A program made the translations under genes and the position numbers. Positions 10,321-22,215 of a DNA stretch of 64,000 nt are shown in pieces; positions within the stretch are counted from its first letter, which is position 1; each line of letters opens with the position of its first letter. Below the pieces are notes generated by a model. That model did no database searches. It was not told the DNA's origin and saw nothing but the letters and a program-made list of their open reading frames with translations. Origin of the DNA: Saccharina japonica (Eukaryota; Sar; Phaeophyceae; Laminariales; Laminariaceae); assembly GCA_008828725.1 (NCBI GenBank), contig MEHQ01000078.1:1-64000 (forward strand). The letters run 5' to 3'.

Positions 10321-11550
10321 CTCCGTTCGCGTTGTATGCGACCCTCCGAACATCAGGTTGCTGTGAAACAGCCCTTCGGAGTCGCCCAAGTTAGCGAGAA
10401 CCAGCCGCCCCATGCACACCAAGGCCACCACAGCAGTACACCCGCTCAGATCGCCGCGTTCCTCAGCGTAACCAGCGAAGTCCCTCTGCGTTTTCCTGAA
10501 ACCATCGAGCATGGCTTCCTCCATCACCGCGCCCATCAGATCCTCGAACTCGTCGGACAGACTATTCTTGATATGTCTGGGGGCACCGCAAGGAAGAGTC
10601 ATTGGGTCGTTCTCGTTGTGAGCTCGACCTTCTCGGCAATGCCTCCGACCCGACTCGTCCGCAATCGTCCGGCAGGGGTCCAGCCGTGCCCATGCGGTGC
10701 TGCTGGCTATGGCGGAGGGGAGACGGCGGCAGACGTAGTCTGAGCAGGTGGCGCCTCCGTGCCCGTCGAACACCCCATAAGCGCCGACCTTGCCCACCAC
10801 AGCAGCAGCAGCGGCGGCATTGGCAGCATCCGCAGCGGCAGCAGAAGCGGCGGCAGCGGCAGCGGCAACGGCAGCAGCAGCGGCAATCCCGGGAGGCGCC
10901 GAGTAAGTAGCAGCTGCTGCTTCCGCAGCCGCCGCCGTTGCGTCTCCTCCAAACAGATCGTCGATCGCAAAGAGCCTGTCTTCGTTGACCTTGCCCTCGT
11001 ACCTTCTGCCCTTCAGCGACCGCCCGCCTGACCTGACGTTGGTGTCAGTTCGACGCTCGGGCACACCAGCGCCTCCTTTCCCCGGAGAGCTGTTACGTCG
11101 CACTTGCCTGATGGTGTCGAGATCATCTTGCCACGCGCTCGTCCGCGTCGAGTTGTCCATCGAAGTATTTCCGGAGGGCCGCCTAGCGGCTTTCGGAGTA
11201 TCGTTATCCGCCTGGAGAAGGCCGTTGGACTTGTTGTTGAGGCCTACCAATGACTTGACCCGACGAACTGCTGAGCTAGCAAGAAGGCTTGATCGTCGTG
11301 GCTTTCTCACAGCAGGAGGAGACTGAGGAAGGGGAGGTGGGGAAGGAGGAGAGAGGGGCATGCGGCGGAGCTCGTGCGCAGAAGGCATCGGTAGCGTGAG
11401 ATCGTTGGTGGTCATCATGGTCGGGGTCGTCGCTCCGTCTCTCTCCGACTTCACGGTTCGGGCTGGGGTCACTCCTTGCTTGTCGGTGCCGAGGGCACCG
11501 CCGTTGACAACGCGGCTGGGATGGGTGGAGAAGACACTGAAAATCGCCAT
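10321..11550 (-). CDS. PP2C-type protein phosphatase, first exon (incomplete)
   Basis: Metal-dependent Ser/Thr phosphatases of the PP2C family remove phosphate from proteins using two metal ions. This 410-codon exon has the N-terminal half of that fold: NEDR near residue 190, GVFDGHGG near 258 (metal-binding aspartate and glycine) and SGCTAVVALV with ANLGDSEG near 370-390. An alanine run of about 50 residues, coded by CAG/GCN repeats, is inserted between the first two motifs. The N-terminal 170 residues are basic and Pro/Ser-rich, probably unstructured. The start was chosen at 11550 rather than the upstream ATG at 11601 because a TATA-like box lies between them. The exon ends at a good donor (GAG|GTATGA). 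The C-terminal half (second metal-binding aspartates) was not found to the left, so the gene either has a very long intron or is broken. Confidence 0.7.
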
Positions 11551-11580
11551 GAAATTTGGAAATTTGGCTCGTTTGATCGG

Positions 11581-11590
11581 TATATATATA
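11581..11590 (-). promoter_or_regulatory. TATA-like box of the PP2C gene
   Basis: TATATATA lies 31-40 bp upstream of the chosen ATG on the minus strand. This would put the transcription start just ahead of that codon. It is the only core promoter motif I would defend here. Confidence 0.35.
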
Positions 11591-11599
11591 ACTGGTACC

Positions 11600-13760
11600 A
11601 CCGCCGTGGAACAAACCGCGACAGACAGTAGTACAAGTACTGCTGTTGTTGTAGTATGTTCTACTGCTGTATTAGTAGTATATACTGCTGTAGTAGCAGC
11701 AGTAGTAGTGGTGGCTAGTGGTGTCTGGGCTGGTAGACTGTAGTACCTGGTCGTGTATATACGGTACCTGCGCTGTGGTTGTCAATTATGCTTACACTAT
11801 TACTAGGTATACGTTGCGTGCTTACGTACGCAGTGAATCCGGAATTTTAGGCGGGGCAAAGGGTGTAGGGGAGTCGGAAAAACGTGCAGCAGGAAAACGC
11901 TGAGAAGAGGACGGAGAAAGAACGATGAGGTCGGCTCGTAGAAGGAAACCGTAGTAAGCTACTTTCATAACAACGTAACGGCACCTTCGTTATAGTGACT
12001 AATATTTATAGATTTATAGCGTTAATAGTAGTGAGTTCGTGGCACCCCAGGAAAGATAGCTGGTTTATGTATGGTTCATATACTCGTGTACCAGTGGTAA
12101 AATGATTCGTATACGTGTGCGGTAGGTGTGCGCGCAGCAAGTTTCCTTACATTTCTGGTGGCGGACGAGATAAACCGAAGTTGCGCAACGTGAAACCTTT
12201 CGACAACCAATGCATGACAGAAGGAGTGGTAAATCTCATCTACTATCGATTACGATACCCATACGAGGTGGTGGTAAATAATCACGCGGACACGAGTTAT
12301 GTACGACCATGTATATACTCATCAGACTCGTACTCGTAGACACGTTCTTTAGGATTCTCTGATGGCTCTATGATAGCACTTTTGTGACCACGGGCTTGAT
12401 CTTGCTAGATCAGACCAAAGGGATTAGCAACTGAAACGAGTTTAATGTGAAGACAACAACAACAAAGGATGCATGAAGTAAACATTTGAACATCGTGCGA
12501 ACTCGGAACCACAAGTCCACACATCAACCTACGTAAATACCTGGTGGTTGTGTACTCTTCTACCCTCGACACTCGACACTGGTACGTTGGTCGGCACAGC
12601 TGCGAGTATACACATACATACGTGGGCACTGCCAGCGGCACAGCAGTAAGTTACTATTAATACTTACTTTGAGTATACCTACGATGGGCTATATGCTTTG
12701 TCCAAGGCACAGACGAGATATTTTTTTGGACATCATCATCGTCGTCGTCTTTCAATCATGTTCTCAATCTTCAGTTCAATCTTCAATCTTCAATCACGCA
12801 CCTTGTCCATTCACCTGGTGGGTATGCATGTTTGAGAGACAATGTCGGATTCAGTGCCCGCACGCCAGTACCAGTACCAGGCCTAACTTTCCAGGCAGCC
12901 GCAGCCTACAACGACCATCACCATCATCCTCGTCAGCAGCAGTAGCAGCAGCACACACAGCAGCAGCAGCAGCAGCATAGCAGCAGCGGCCGTAGGAGTA
13001 CGAACTCGTACGAAGGTGATTTTTTGTGGTCGGCATACACTCTTCAACATCGGGCCGAGAAAGGGACGGCCTCTCTCGCTGGGTATAGGCAACCAGGGAC
13101 ACACACGGCAGCAGCAGCAGCGTAGAAAGAGATGAAGGGATGCTGCTTGCACGGCGGTTCAGCTTCTTCTACGCATTCATGTAGTTTTCCCATGTTGCAC
13201 ATCTACGAGTTCTACGAAGAAGGTTTAGGTTTACGTAGAACCTTCAGGTATATTATCGCACGGCGGTAGCGATGTGCGTAGCATCAGAGAAGACGCTGCT
13301 CGCAAATACCATGTTCTGACCGGCCGCCGCCCTTCTCCCCCACGCTGGGCGTTGTTCAGACGCGCACTGAAGTGGTGGGAAAAATGTCTGCTCTTTTTCA
13401 GCTCTGCCTATCTGTCTTGTTGTTCCTTTTTTGACCTTTTCTCCGAGAGCCCGGCGAGACTGTCAGAATGATCCATCATAAATCAGTGTAAAAAAGTTGA
13501 TGTCACCTGCAGACTCGATCTCTCCTCCTGCACCACAGCCAGAGGTATCATATCATACGTCTCTCGGCACTGCGTGCGTACATGCGTACATGCACCATCT
13601 AACGTTATGACTGACTACTACGAACTACACTGACTACTGTCGTTATTGCTTCTTGTACAGAAGACAGCCGAGCAGGGTTACAGCAAGCAAGGAGGGTTAA
13701 AGCTTATTATATCGAGATGAGCTCATAATAAAAGTGCCAACATCTGATCTGACTTCGTAC
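11600..13760. other. no gene; CTGCTG/TACTGC-rich sequence
   Basis: No supported coding exon. 11620-11730 is a run of (T)ACTGCTGTAGTAG-type trinucleotides, and 12935-12985 is (CAG)n with CACA. A fragment resembling the edge of family M (GTTTAATGTGAAGACAAC) lies near 12440. Confidence 0.45.
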
Positions 13761-13770
13761 TGATTACCAT

Positions 13771-13930
13771 GTACTGCATTGCAGCGTAGTATCTCTGTGT
13801 CGTAGTTTTGTGGCCACAGAACTGGCATCTCTCTAGGATAAAGAATCGGCACGGACACTGTGACTGGGTGTGCTGGATGTCGACGGGTAGAAAGGACGGT
13901 CTAATGTGAAGAACACACACAACACACAAC
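13771..13930 (-). repeat. family M repeat, inverted copy
   Basis: Reverse complement of 17574-17740 at most positions, including GGATGTCGACGGGTAGAAAG. It ends in an ACAC microsatellite. There is no coding potential. Confidence 0.8.
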
Positions 13931-14019
13931 ACGCTGTTCGCCATCACCGTGAAAAAATAATACGTACTACCTGGTACGTATGTCTTTTCAGAACCCCCCC
14001 CCCCAACATTTTTTCCTCG

Positions 14020-14365
14020 GACAGATACTGCTGTAGATCATGATCTATCTACAGCAAGCAGCAGTACGTAGATCACTAATACTTGATCACCACACCTCTG
14101 CCGTCGTGAGAGGTTGTTGTGCAGGACCTGCATAGTACAGATAGATCCAACCCAGGAAACACGAATTCAATTTATGTGCTACTACTCGTACTACAGTATC
14201 ATAGATAATTATCATCATGCAGATTGTACGGGGTTCCACCCGGCAGTATGATGAGAGCTATACGTATTTATACGTTCGTAGTAATCATACAAGATCGGGC
14301 ATATATCTGTCTTGAAAGACCTAGATCACCAAGAGGGAATCGATGATCTGTCCCGCAGGCGTGTG
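14020..14365 (+). repeat. family L repeat (GATC-rich), copy 1
   Basis: Shares a fixed order of blocks with copies at 38.27, 51.15, 55.4 and 60.76 kb: a GTACAGATAGAT block, a CAGGAAACA block, a CCACCCGGCA block, and an end with GATCTGTCC. Most differences between copies lie in GATC/TACA microsatellite stretches. Confidence 0.7.
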
Positions 14366-14369
14366 ACAC

Positions 14370-15300
14370 ATCAAGAGAGTACCGGTCGTATTTACAACAA
14401 CACAGCAGCAGCAGCATCAGCCACAACTATGATAAAAGCTTACCAACCAGGAGACGTCATCAGTACATCAGTATAGAGTTTTTGGTCGCACATAAAATGG
14501 TTGTTGAGGTACACTGCTGTGAACGAGACAAAGGAAATAACTCTACGTCGTATGATATGATATGTATGATATGATCGGATGATATTTCACTTACTTTGTA
14601 TTTGTAATAATTTTATTTAATTGGATCTGATTGGTATGGGGTTTGTGACGGGATACCAGAGGAGCCATAACATATATATATACCTCGTGGTGTATACAGA
14701 GTAATCACAAAAAGTCTATACTGCTGTATTAACTCCCATTCGATTTTGTTATGTTGCTCGGCGGTAGTTTGTGGTGTCGCATTGTAATACCCTCTATCAC
14801 GCTGTGGTATACCACTCTGAACGGTAATATAAGCCACGTTTTTCTATTAACATTCAATTGAAATGATCCATATATTTCGGGTCAGATGTGGTAGCAACTA
14901 TCATCGGTAATATTATTGTGGTGTCGCATTGGAATACCCTCCACCACGCTGTAACAGCAACTATGGGTACTCTACCGTGTATTTTTAAGTAGTAACATTT
15001 TTTGTAGTAATAATTACGTTGATGTTATTCTTGTACGTGTCATACGTCACCGGTATTATATTCAATTGACAAGGCCTCTTGTCACCACTAGACCAGGCGC
15101 TTACTCACGTACCTGGTACCGGTATACCACAGCAGCAGAGTTACCACATGGATGGATGGATGGATGGGTGGACTGGCAGGAAATAAACACATCTTATTCG
15201 GAGGGGAGATAGAGATGCGAAACGTAAGCAAGCCCTGTGTCTGTGCCCTCGTCATGACAGCAATGTGTTCTATGATATACCTGGTATACAAGGAAGGAAT
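14370..15300. other. no gene; AT-rich intergenic DNA
   Basis: No exon or element is supported. A phrase GTGGTGTCGCATTG.AATACC occurs twice (14771 and 14918), in a short local duplication of about 150 bp. Confidence 0.45.
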
Positions 15301-15309
15301 ATAACCTGC

Positions 15310-15430
15310 CTGGGCTGCTGGGTAAAATCGATCGATATTTTACTACTACGATTGTAGATACAGTAACACCTTCTTCTTCACACTTGGTGTCGTCGGTAGG
15401 ACACGGGTTCGAACCTCACTTCGCGCATTT
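15310..15430 (+). repeat. tRNA-like repeat, SINE candidate
   Basis: GGACACGGGTTCGAACCTCA (15396-15415) matches the B box of a tRNA promoter. The head CTGGGCTGCTGGGTAAAATC is shared with 15608 and, inverted, with about 16670-16640. No cloverleaf folds over the full length, so it is listed as a repeat and not a tRNA gene. Confidence 0.4.
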
Positions 15431-15599
15431 CTTTTTTATAGAAACGCTTGCGCGTGCGTCCCTAAAACATACGCATGTATGCGTGTCTCTCCCCTGGTTC
15501 CCCAGGTTCATTGAAACGAAGCGGGTAGGTCAACGTACGGCCGCACACGGTACCGACGTCCCAAAGATCCCGTCGTTTAGAGGGGGGGGGAGAGTGTCA

Positions 15600-16090
15600 G
15601 AAGGATTACCCTGGGCTGGGTAATCGATCGATAATTTTTACCCCTAAAGCTCAGTAGGTAGCACCTTCACAAATTTAAATGTGTATGCGCAAGCAGATAT
15701 TATGTACGAGAGTACAGCAAGCAGTATTATTATTCTATTTACCATCTGACAATGTGCAACTCTTATTTCAATCATACGCATAATATTAACAGTACCTTTT
15801 TTTTGTAGGAGGACGTGCGGAAGGTACACAACCACTACTTACTATTTAGAGGTCTGGCCGGAAACGCTATTAATAACTACTTTCATTTGTTTGGAATCCC
15901 TGGAAACACAGATTATCTGTACATTTTTACTTCAAGAGACGGCTGTATTTGTCGTATGTATGTATACCACAGGTCAAGGGTGCACGCGGATTTGAATCCC
16001 AGACGCCACACTACCCCCCCCCTCCGTCTCGAAAGGGATGCGTGGGCAGTGATCAAATGACTAAGACAAGCAACAAATAATGAGTATGCG

Positions 16091-16126
<36 letters not shown>

Positions 16127-16672
16127 ACACACCACCCCTCGGCGATCCCGCCGAAGGAACGTGCGCCCACGCCGAGCTCGGCGAGCGGGGAGCGGGGGAA
16201 GGCGCCCTCCCGGGGTTGTTTCTTTGTTTCCCCACGAACGGAGCGGATCGTAAAAAAAATGGAAATCCCACGACACGCGGTTTTGAATCAACGCATAATC
16301 TACCCTACCTGCTACCCCACGTGCTGTTGTACTGCTGTAGCGCATGAGTCGCTGGATGCGTGGGTGGTTGGGTGCGTGGGGAGGCTGCTCTACCACGTGT
16401 CCCTGGCGTCTATGTACCAATATTAATGCTCGGCTTGCAATTATCTTGACTTGTTTTTCGTATGTTTCATACGTACCAGAGGTATGTATGTGTATGCCGG
16501 GTTCAGTTTTTTTAACGCACGGTGAAAGATCAACAGAAACCGAAGCACTTAAAATACACTCAACGGCACTGACTACACGCACGCTTTTAGGGAACATACG
16601 AGGGTGTTACCTACTACTGAGCTATAGGGGTAAAAGACCGATCGATTACCCAGCCCAGGGCAATCCTTGTAA
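15600..16672. repeat. inverted pair of tRNA-like heads
   Basis: 15605-15662 and the complement of 16605-16672 share CTGGGCTGGGTAATCGATCG and an A-box-like AGCTCAGTAGGTAGCACC. Between them lies a family D subtype 2 copy. They may be two SINE copies in opposite orientation or the ends of one element. Confidence 0.45.
15995..16127 (+). repeat. family D, subtype 2, with a C tract of about 37
   Basis: C8, then TCCGTCTCGAAAGGGATGCG, TGATCAAATGACTAAG, AACAAATAATGAGTATGCG, then an unbroken run of about 37 C. Homologous to 48143-48240 (inverted) and 58255-58345. Confidence 0.75.
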
Positions 16673-16729
16673 ATCGGCAAGGTGGGTGCGGCTGTTCAAA
16701 ACAAACTAGGAGGAAGATATATATTTACC

Positions 16730-17570
16730 CTTGATTAAACCGACACTTCGTTGGTAATGAGGCTACGGCGCCTCTTCTAGCAAGGATGAACACTCAGCTT
16801 GTCGCGCTATAAATTTACACCACACTGCTGTGAAGGTCCGCCACGGGCATCGAGGTCGTCAATCCTCATTCATTCGTGGCCCGTGTTCGCGAAAGCAGGA
16901 GGGCAAGTATTCCTCTTCTCAGAGGAATATATAATAGTAACGCATCCACAACAATAGAGGGGAAACGGGGATGTCATGAATGCCATGACAAAACACCTCG
17001 TAATGAGGCTATCATAAGACGCCTCTAGCAAGACCGAACACTCAGCAAGCTCATCAAGTCAACCACAATCATGCCGAAGGGGAGCCTTGTATATTTTAGT
17101 ATTGTGTGGTACCCCCCTATACGCCAGAGGGTCCGTGAATCATTTTTTTTACCCCCCCCACCCCCCCCCCCTATATTTGGTTTGCCAAAAAAAAACATTC
17201 AATTTTGGAGTGTGGCGTCGGAAACATTTTTTTTCGTGCACCGTTGACCAAAGGTAGTACCAGGTACACGTTTGTTTGCATGATACATGCCGTGTGCTTC
17301 CAAGAAAGAGGAATGGAAAAAGCTAATATTAATATGACGTGTATGTGTGTATGACGTGCAGTTAATTATGTACGAAGTATATGCCACGTCACGTGGGACA
17401 CACTGCATTACTATTGGTATATTAAGCTTGTCAAGTATGTTCAAGGATAATTGATAATGGTATAATATGATTGAAACGAGAAGAGCAGCATATTGTGAGA
17501 TGGCACCTGGAATAATAATATACCAGATAGTATGTATGTGTACTTCGAAGTATATACAACCAACGACGAT
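16730..17570. other. no gene; diverged local repeat
   Basis: TAATGAGGCTA..GCGCCTCT.CTAGCAAG..GAACACTCAGC occurs twice (about 16757 and 17002), a diverged local repeat. Nothing else is supported. Confidence 0.45.
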
Positions 17571-17573
17571 GAT

Positions 17574-17740
17574 AATGTGTGTGTGTGTGTTCTTCACATT
17601 AAACCGTCCTTTCTACCCGTCGACATCCAGCCCACCCAGTCAGCGTCGGTGCCGATTCTTCATCCTAGAGAGATACCGGTTCTTCTGTGGTCACAAAACT
17701 ACGACACAGAGAGATATATACTACGCTGCAACGCAGTAAG
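17574..17740 (+). repeat. family M repeat, fullest copy
   Basis: Runs from a TGTG microsatellite through TTCTTCACATTAAACCGTCC, ACCCGTCGACATCCAGC and CATCCTAGAGAGATACCGG to CTACGCTGCAACGCAG. Matches 13771-13930 inverted. Confidence 0.8.
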
Positions 17741-17744
17741 CAGA

Positions 17745-18520
17745 GCAGACAGTGCAACGTGCAATGCCATAGGAGGGGTTGGCGTGGAACATTCCCAGGG
17801 TTGCTTAGACGACACGTATCGATGTTGCGGCGGTCTCGGGTCTCGGGCAGTTGGACCGGCCGGCGCGGATAACAGAAGACATATTATATATCGGGTGCAT
17901 TTCTTCTCATCGTATATAGATACTAGAATAAAAGTACTCTTCTCGGTCTCTCGCGCTCGTATGTATTATTCATGGTTTGATACGTGAGCGTACGAGTATT
18001 AATAGTCACTTTCAGCTATTAATAGTATTAATAGTCATTAAAAAATGTCTACGTACGTACGGGAACCAGGAACTGTTGTTGTACACGACCCAAACCTGGC
18101 ACGTTATGCGGTTTGTTCCTGGTACGACGAGTAGTTTACGTATACATATTACAGTATGTGTATAATACCACCTGTTGTTCACCATACCTTTGACATATAT
18201 AGTGCATATAGTACTAAGTACCGATCGATATACCCTGGGTGCGCGTACTACATACATATACTACCTGGTATATTAGGAGAGAGCACGAGAAAAAGGCAAC
18301 AAAACGCTACAATTTTAACGAGTATCTGCTCGAACTGGAACTCGGGTTATCAATATACCTCGTATAAATGTTTGTAGTGTATTAATAGTAGGAGGGAAAT
18401 GCCCCCTATTTTCATCCACGCGCGAAAACTAGGATAATAAATAATAGCTCGTTGGCGTTGCTGCCTGGGAAAGGAGACAAAACAATTCGAGCGCTCTCCT
18501 TTGGACGCGGGCTATTTGCC
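17745..18520. other. no gene; AT-rich intergenic DNA
   Basis: No exon, RNA gene or element is supported. TATA and CGTACGTA simple sequence is frequent. Confidence 0.4.
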
Positions 18521-18529
18521 TTGCAGGGG

Positions 18530-18660
18530 TAGCGTCTAAATATTCTGGGGCCTCTCAAGTGAAGACCTTCATACCCACCCCAAAACTGTGACTTTTCATC
18601 TTTGGAGAAAATCGGTAGGCTTGACGCGACGAACAATCCCATGGTGTAGATGCTAGACAG
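18530..18660 (+). repeat. family A, diverged partial copy
   Basis: GGGGCCTCTCAAGTGAAGAC, ACCCACCCCAAAACTG and GAACAATCCCATGG follow the internal order of family A, with many changes. The terminal repeats are not recognisable. Confidence 0.45.
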
Positions 18661-18699
18661 TAATATACAGTATATGATAACGATGAGTGCTATACACTA

Positions 18700-18864
18700 C
18701 CGGCCCTCTCATACGAAAGTGCCCCACAAGAAACTCAGCCTAAACATTACGGGGGAGATAAGAAAGTCGACAGCTATTATACCAAAGTTGGTGTGGGACA
18801 CGCCCCTTTCTCAAATAAGAAAGTCAGCCTAAGCCTGATTTCTGGTTTCTTACGAGCGGGCCGG
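18700..18864 (+). mobile_element. MITE family F, 165 bp, TA target
   Basis: Inverted ends CCGGCCCTCTCATACGAAA and its mirror TTTCTTACGAGCGGGCCGG are flanked by TA (18698-18699 and 18865-18866). An inverted copy with the same TA flanks lies at 24672-24839. TA duplication suggests a Tc1/mariner-type source. Confidence 0.8.
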
Positions 18865-19005
18865 TACTGTAAAAGATTGGACGCTTCTACTGTAGCTTCA
18901 AAGTGTATACCTAGAGTTTTGTTTGTTAAGAAGGAGCTATTCCTGTTGAGATATTTCAAGTTGTTACGTGACCACGTGGTCTTCTATTAATAGTGGGTAT
19001 GGCAT

Positions 19006-19536
19006 ATGTACGATGCTACGATAGATAGCGGTACGAGCACCTTTTGGCCGTTTTTTTTTCTTTATTAACGAGGGGCTCCTTCCTACCAAATATCGTCTGA
19101 ATTTCATTCTCGTTTGTGCTGCATCATTTTTTTCTTTGCGGGCCATTCTTATCGCAGCCAGGAATTTCCAAAAAAATCCACTATTTTTTCTTCGCGCAAG
19201 TTTTTTGTATTTCCATGTTTTCCTTCTTTTTTTCTTCTTCCAAATATTGGAATGCGAAGCCTTCCAAATATTTTGCCCCCTCTGCTAAATTTCCAAGCTT
19301 TGGAAAGGTTTCCTGGTTTTGCTGGTTTTCTTGGAAAAAAATCTCGGGAATATTATGGGAAAAAAACGTTGCTCGATAAAAACGGCCCTTAGGGCCATTG
19401 GATAGTTCATCGGGTATATAGCACTTTTACTTTCCTCCAAGATCAGTTTTTGGGTGAGGTAGTATAAAGAGCTCCCCAATAAGCCACCACCCTTAAAAAG
19501 CAAAAATGATGCACCTCTCTACCATAGTAACGCGTC
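19006..19536 (-). mobile_element. family A copy carrying an extra internal block
   Basis: The ends GATGCTACGATAGA (left) and TCTACCATAGTAACGCGTC (right) and the internal order match family A in inverted orientation. About 260 bp of T-rich sequence (19130-19395) separates the two halves and is not found in other copies, so it is probably a later insertion. Confidence 0.65.
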
Positions 19537-20218
19537 TGACGATATATATCGTCCAACACAAATGAGATACGATACCGGCGGGTAGTTCTTCAGTACTTGA
19601 GGAATTGAGCCAGCCATAAATAATTCGGCCGGAATTGCTACCTATATGAAGGGATTTCATGCCCGCAGTTTTCTGAAAATCAATCAGGGGAGTGTATATA
19701 TATCGACGTGTTAGGAGATGCGCTATATAGCACGCACCTTCGCTTAAGCAGGCGCAACAGGGGGCAGAAGAGCGCAAACCATAAAACACGTAACACACTT
19801 TCCTCTTGGCCTTTTCAGTTGGCAGCCATCATTTTAGGTTGGATAAGCGTACTCGTGTATGAGGGGCAACTACGAACTCTATTCGGCTGACGAGTGAGCG
19901 TTTGCATCGATCTATCATACGCGGTGAAACTTCGCTCGGCTGGTATGATAAGCGATGAAGAGGTCATTGCCACGTCGTCGTCTATCCACAGCTGGGCGAC
20001 GGTCTGTTTAATAGACAACAAAACAACCCAGCCGCAACGAAAGTGCCACGGATAAACGTCCGAGATGGCCCAGCAACCAGCACCCCCTCGTTGAGCTAGC
20101 TCCCTTTAACACCAGCCATAGTCGGTATAGTCTAACAGACTCAAGGGTATAAATAGGACGCTTGTTTGTGGTCTGTTATAAGGCCCGCGAGATACCTTGC
20201 AGGCGCAAGCTATCTTGA

Positions 20219-20297
20219 CCCTTTCAGAACTGAAAAACTTATCCCACACTAATTTCAAGTAGTTTTCCCCAAATACGTGGGACCAGTTCTTAAGGGG
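20219..20297. mobile_element. MITE family B, 79 bp, TTAA-type target
   Basis: Runs CCCTTTCAGAACTG to CAGTTCTTAAGGGG, flanked by TTGA on the left and TTAA on the right. Short, nearly palindromic, with CCC/GGG ends at TTAA: the pattern of piggyBac-type miniature elements. A degenerate relative lies at about 20425-20515. Confidence 0.75.
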
Positions 20298-20667
20298 TTA
20301 AGGTAGGTGTGCACCACCTGCAAAATTCCGAGACTCCGTACTTGATTATAGTATAGAAGCTCTACGTACGTTTCACCCGAAAAAGTGGCTTTACGATAAA
20401 AATGCACATTCCCACCTTAAGCCCTTTAAAACTGCGCTGTAAACAAACACACTGTTTCTTACTCTAATTTCAAGTAATTTGTTCCCAAAACGGGAGCACG
20501 CGGTCCTGCAGGGGCTGGTGTGATGAGCAATCCCGTTGTATAGGTCTGTCTGCAACGAAAATTACCGGGGGAAAAAAACCACATGATGATAATGTTGGGT
20601 AGTTCCTCAGTGTGGAATCCCCATCAGTCAGAAATATTAAGCATTTGCTTCAGAAGGCAAAAAAATC

Positions 20668-22172
20668 AAGGCTTATCACGGTACTCGATAATCGAGACGG
20701 GACGGGACGGTACTGTTTTTACTTGTTTGGCGGGAAAAAAAATGAAGACGGGACGGGACGGGACGGTAAAATGACGACCAAGCAGGTTTTTGAGACGGGA
20801 CGGGACGGGACGGTTGGTGTACAATTTCTCAACGGGACGGGACGGTAATTTCAACGGGGTAGATTTTCACGACGGGACGGGACGGTAAAATTCAACGGAT
20901 TGTTTTTCCACGACGGGACGGGACGGTAAATATAATTTTTCACGACGGGACGGGACGGTAAAAAAACTTTTTCACGACGGGACGGGACGGTAAAAATAAT
21001 TTTTCACGACGGGACGGGACGGTAAATATTTTTCTTGACGGCGGGAAGAGACGGCACGGGATCATTGGATCAGAACAGTTGTTGTTGCTCCAGAGGAACA
21101 AAAGAAAAGAAACACTCGTACGAATCGTACGTAAACAGAAAGCCATCTTGAAATGCGTATTCCCATAATAAATTATATACCGGCACGGCGAAATCACACC
21201 GAATTACCTTGCAATTTACAAATTACGCTACGAACTCGTATATATTTACATAATAGTACAGAGCAATCCTCATCATGCTTCGTCCACAGAAATAACCTTG
21301 CCAGCCGCAGCGTTTTGAACAGTGACTGATGCGGCAGCCTCCACGTCGCAGTTAGCCTTTAACGCCGCTACATCCTGGAGAACCTTCGCTAGCCCGGGGA
21401 TCAAGTGCGAGTTGAGCTTGAGCAGCATCATCGTTTCGATTTTGTCAGTCCCAAGGGAGGTGCGCAGTTGGCTAACGACTGCCGAAAGAGCAGATAAGTT
21501 GTTCCTTTCTGCTTGACAACTGGTGGTGTCGATCCCCAGGTACAGTCGAGCCAACAGTCCGACATGTGGCCAGCGAGCCGACACTACCACCCCCCCCGTC
21601 TTGGCGTCTACTACTGTATGTACATCCATCGTAAATTCGTTAATTCAAATTTTTGTTATTTCATTATTTCATATTTTGATATTTTGATGTTTCATATTTC
21701 GGAATTTTCGTATTCCGTAAATTCGTAAATTCGTATCACTTAAATTTAATTTTAATGTATTACCAGTGTGAAAAAACAAATTTTGTAAATTCGTAGATTC
21801 TTGGTGGGAATGACGGGAAGAGACAACGGGCAGGTGTGAATCTTGGCGGGAGAGACAAGTTTTGTCGGCGGGACGGGACGGTAAAGACAACGGCGCATGA
21901 CGGGACGGGACGGTAAATTACATTATCTCGACGGGACGGGACGGTAATTTTCAACGGGAGCGATTTTCTTGACGGGACGGGACGGTAAAGTTCAACGGGG
22001 CAGATTTCGATGACGGGACGGGACGGTAAATTTCAACGGTTGGAGATTTGTTGGCGGGACGGGACGGGACGGGATTTGACGGGACGACGGGAACAGTTTA
22101 ACGACGGTTTAACCGTCCCGTCCCGCCGTTACCGTCGTTACCGTCCCGCCAAAATACCGTGATAAGCCTTGA
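20668..22172 (-). mobile_element. hAT transposon remnant with G-rich subterminal arrays
   Basis: Inverted ends CAAGGCTTATCACGGTA (20669-20686 and the complement at 22150-22172) fit the hAT terminal consensus. Both flanks of the single coding remnant are arrays of GACGGGACGGGACGGTAAA units (20697-21060 and 21870-22080). The last 60 bp of the right array are inverted. The flanks beyond the ends (AAAAAAAT and AATAATTT) are only loosely alike, so an 8-bp duplication is not certain. Element I carries related arrays. Confidence 0.7.
21273..21629 (-). pseudogene. hAT transposase, C-terminal dimerisation domain
   Basis: The minus-strand frame contains a Trp-Pro hinge (SARWPHVGLLARLYLGI), then TSCQAERNNLSALSAVV and a heptad-rich helix (LGTDKIETMMLLKLN). 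This is the conserved C-terminal dimerisation block of hAT transposases, whose usual form is T-S-x-x-x-E-R-x-F-S; here the Phe is Asn-Leu. Residues 1-25 are probably intron or 5' flank. The catalytic RNase H-like core and BED finger are absent from the element, so this copy cannot act alone. It lies between the two G-rich arrays. Confidence 0.8.
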
Positions 22173-22176
22173 ATAA

Positions 22177-22215
22177 TTTGCCTGATAACCCAGCTCCTAA
22201 AGTCACTGGGAATAT
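22177..22215 (+). repeat. solo end of element I
   Basis: TTTGCCTGATAACCCAGCTC followed by CTAAAGTCACTGGGAA equals the terminal block of element I at 6008-6043. It abuts the hAT end, so the hAT may have landed in an older I copy. Confidence 0.65.

Noticed and set aside
20583-20667. Left outer part of element I beside the hAT
   Set aside because: Weak similarity to the I end is in direct, not inverted, orientation and is no better than chance by eye.
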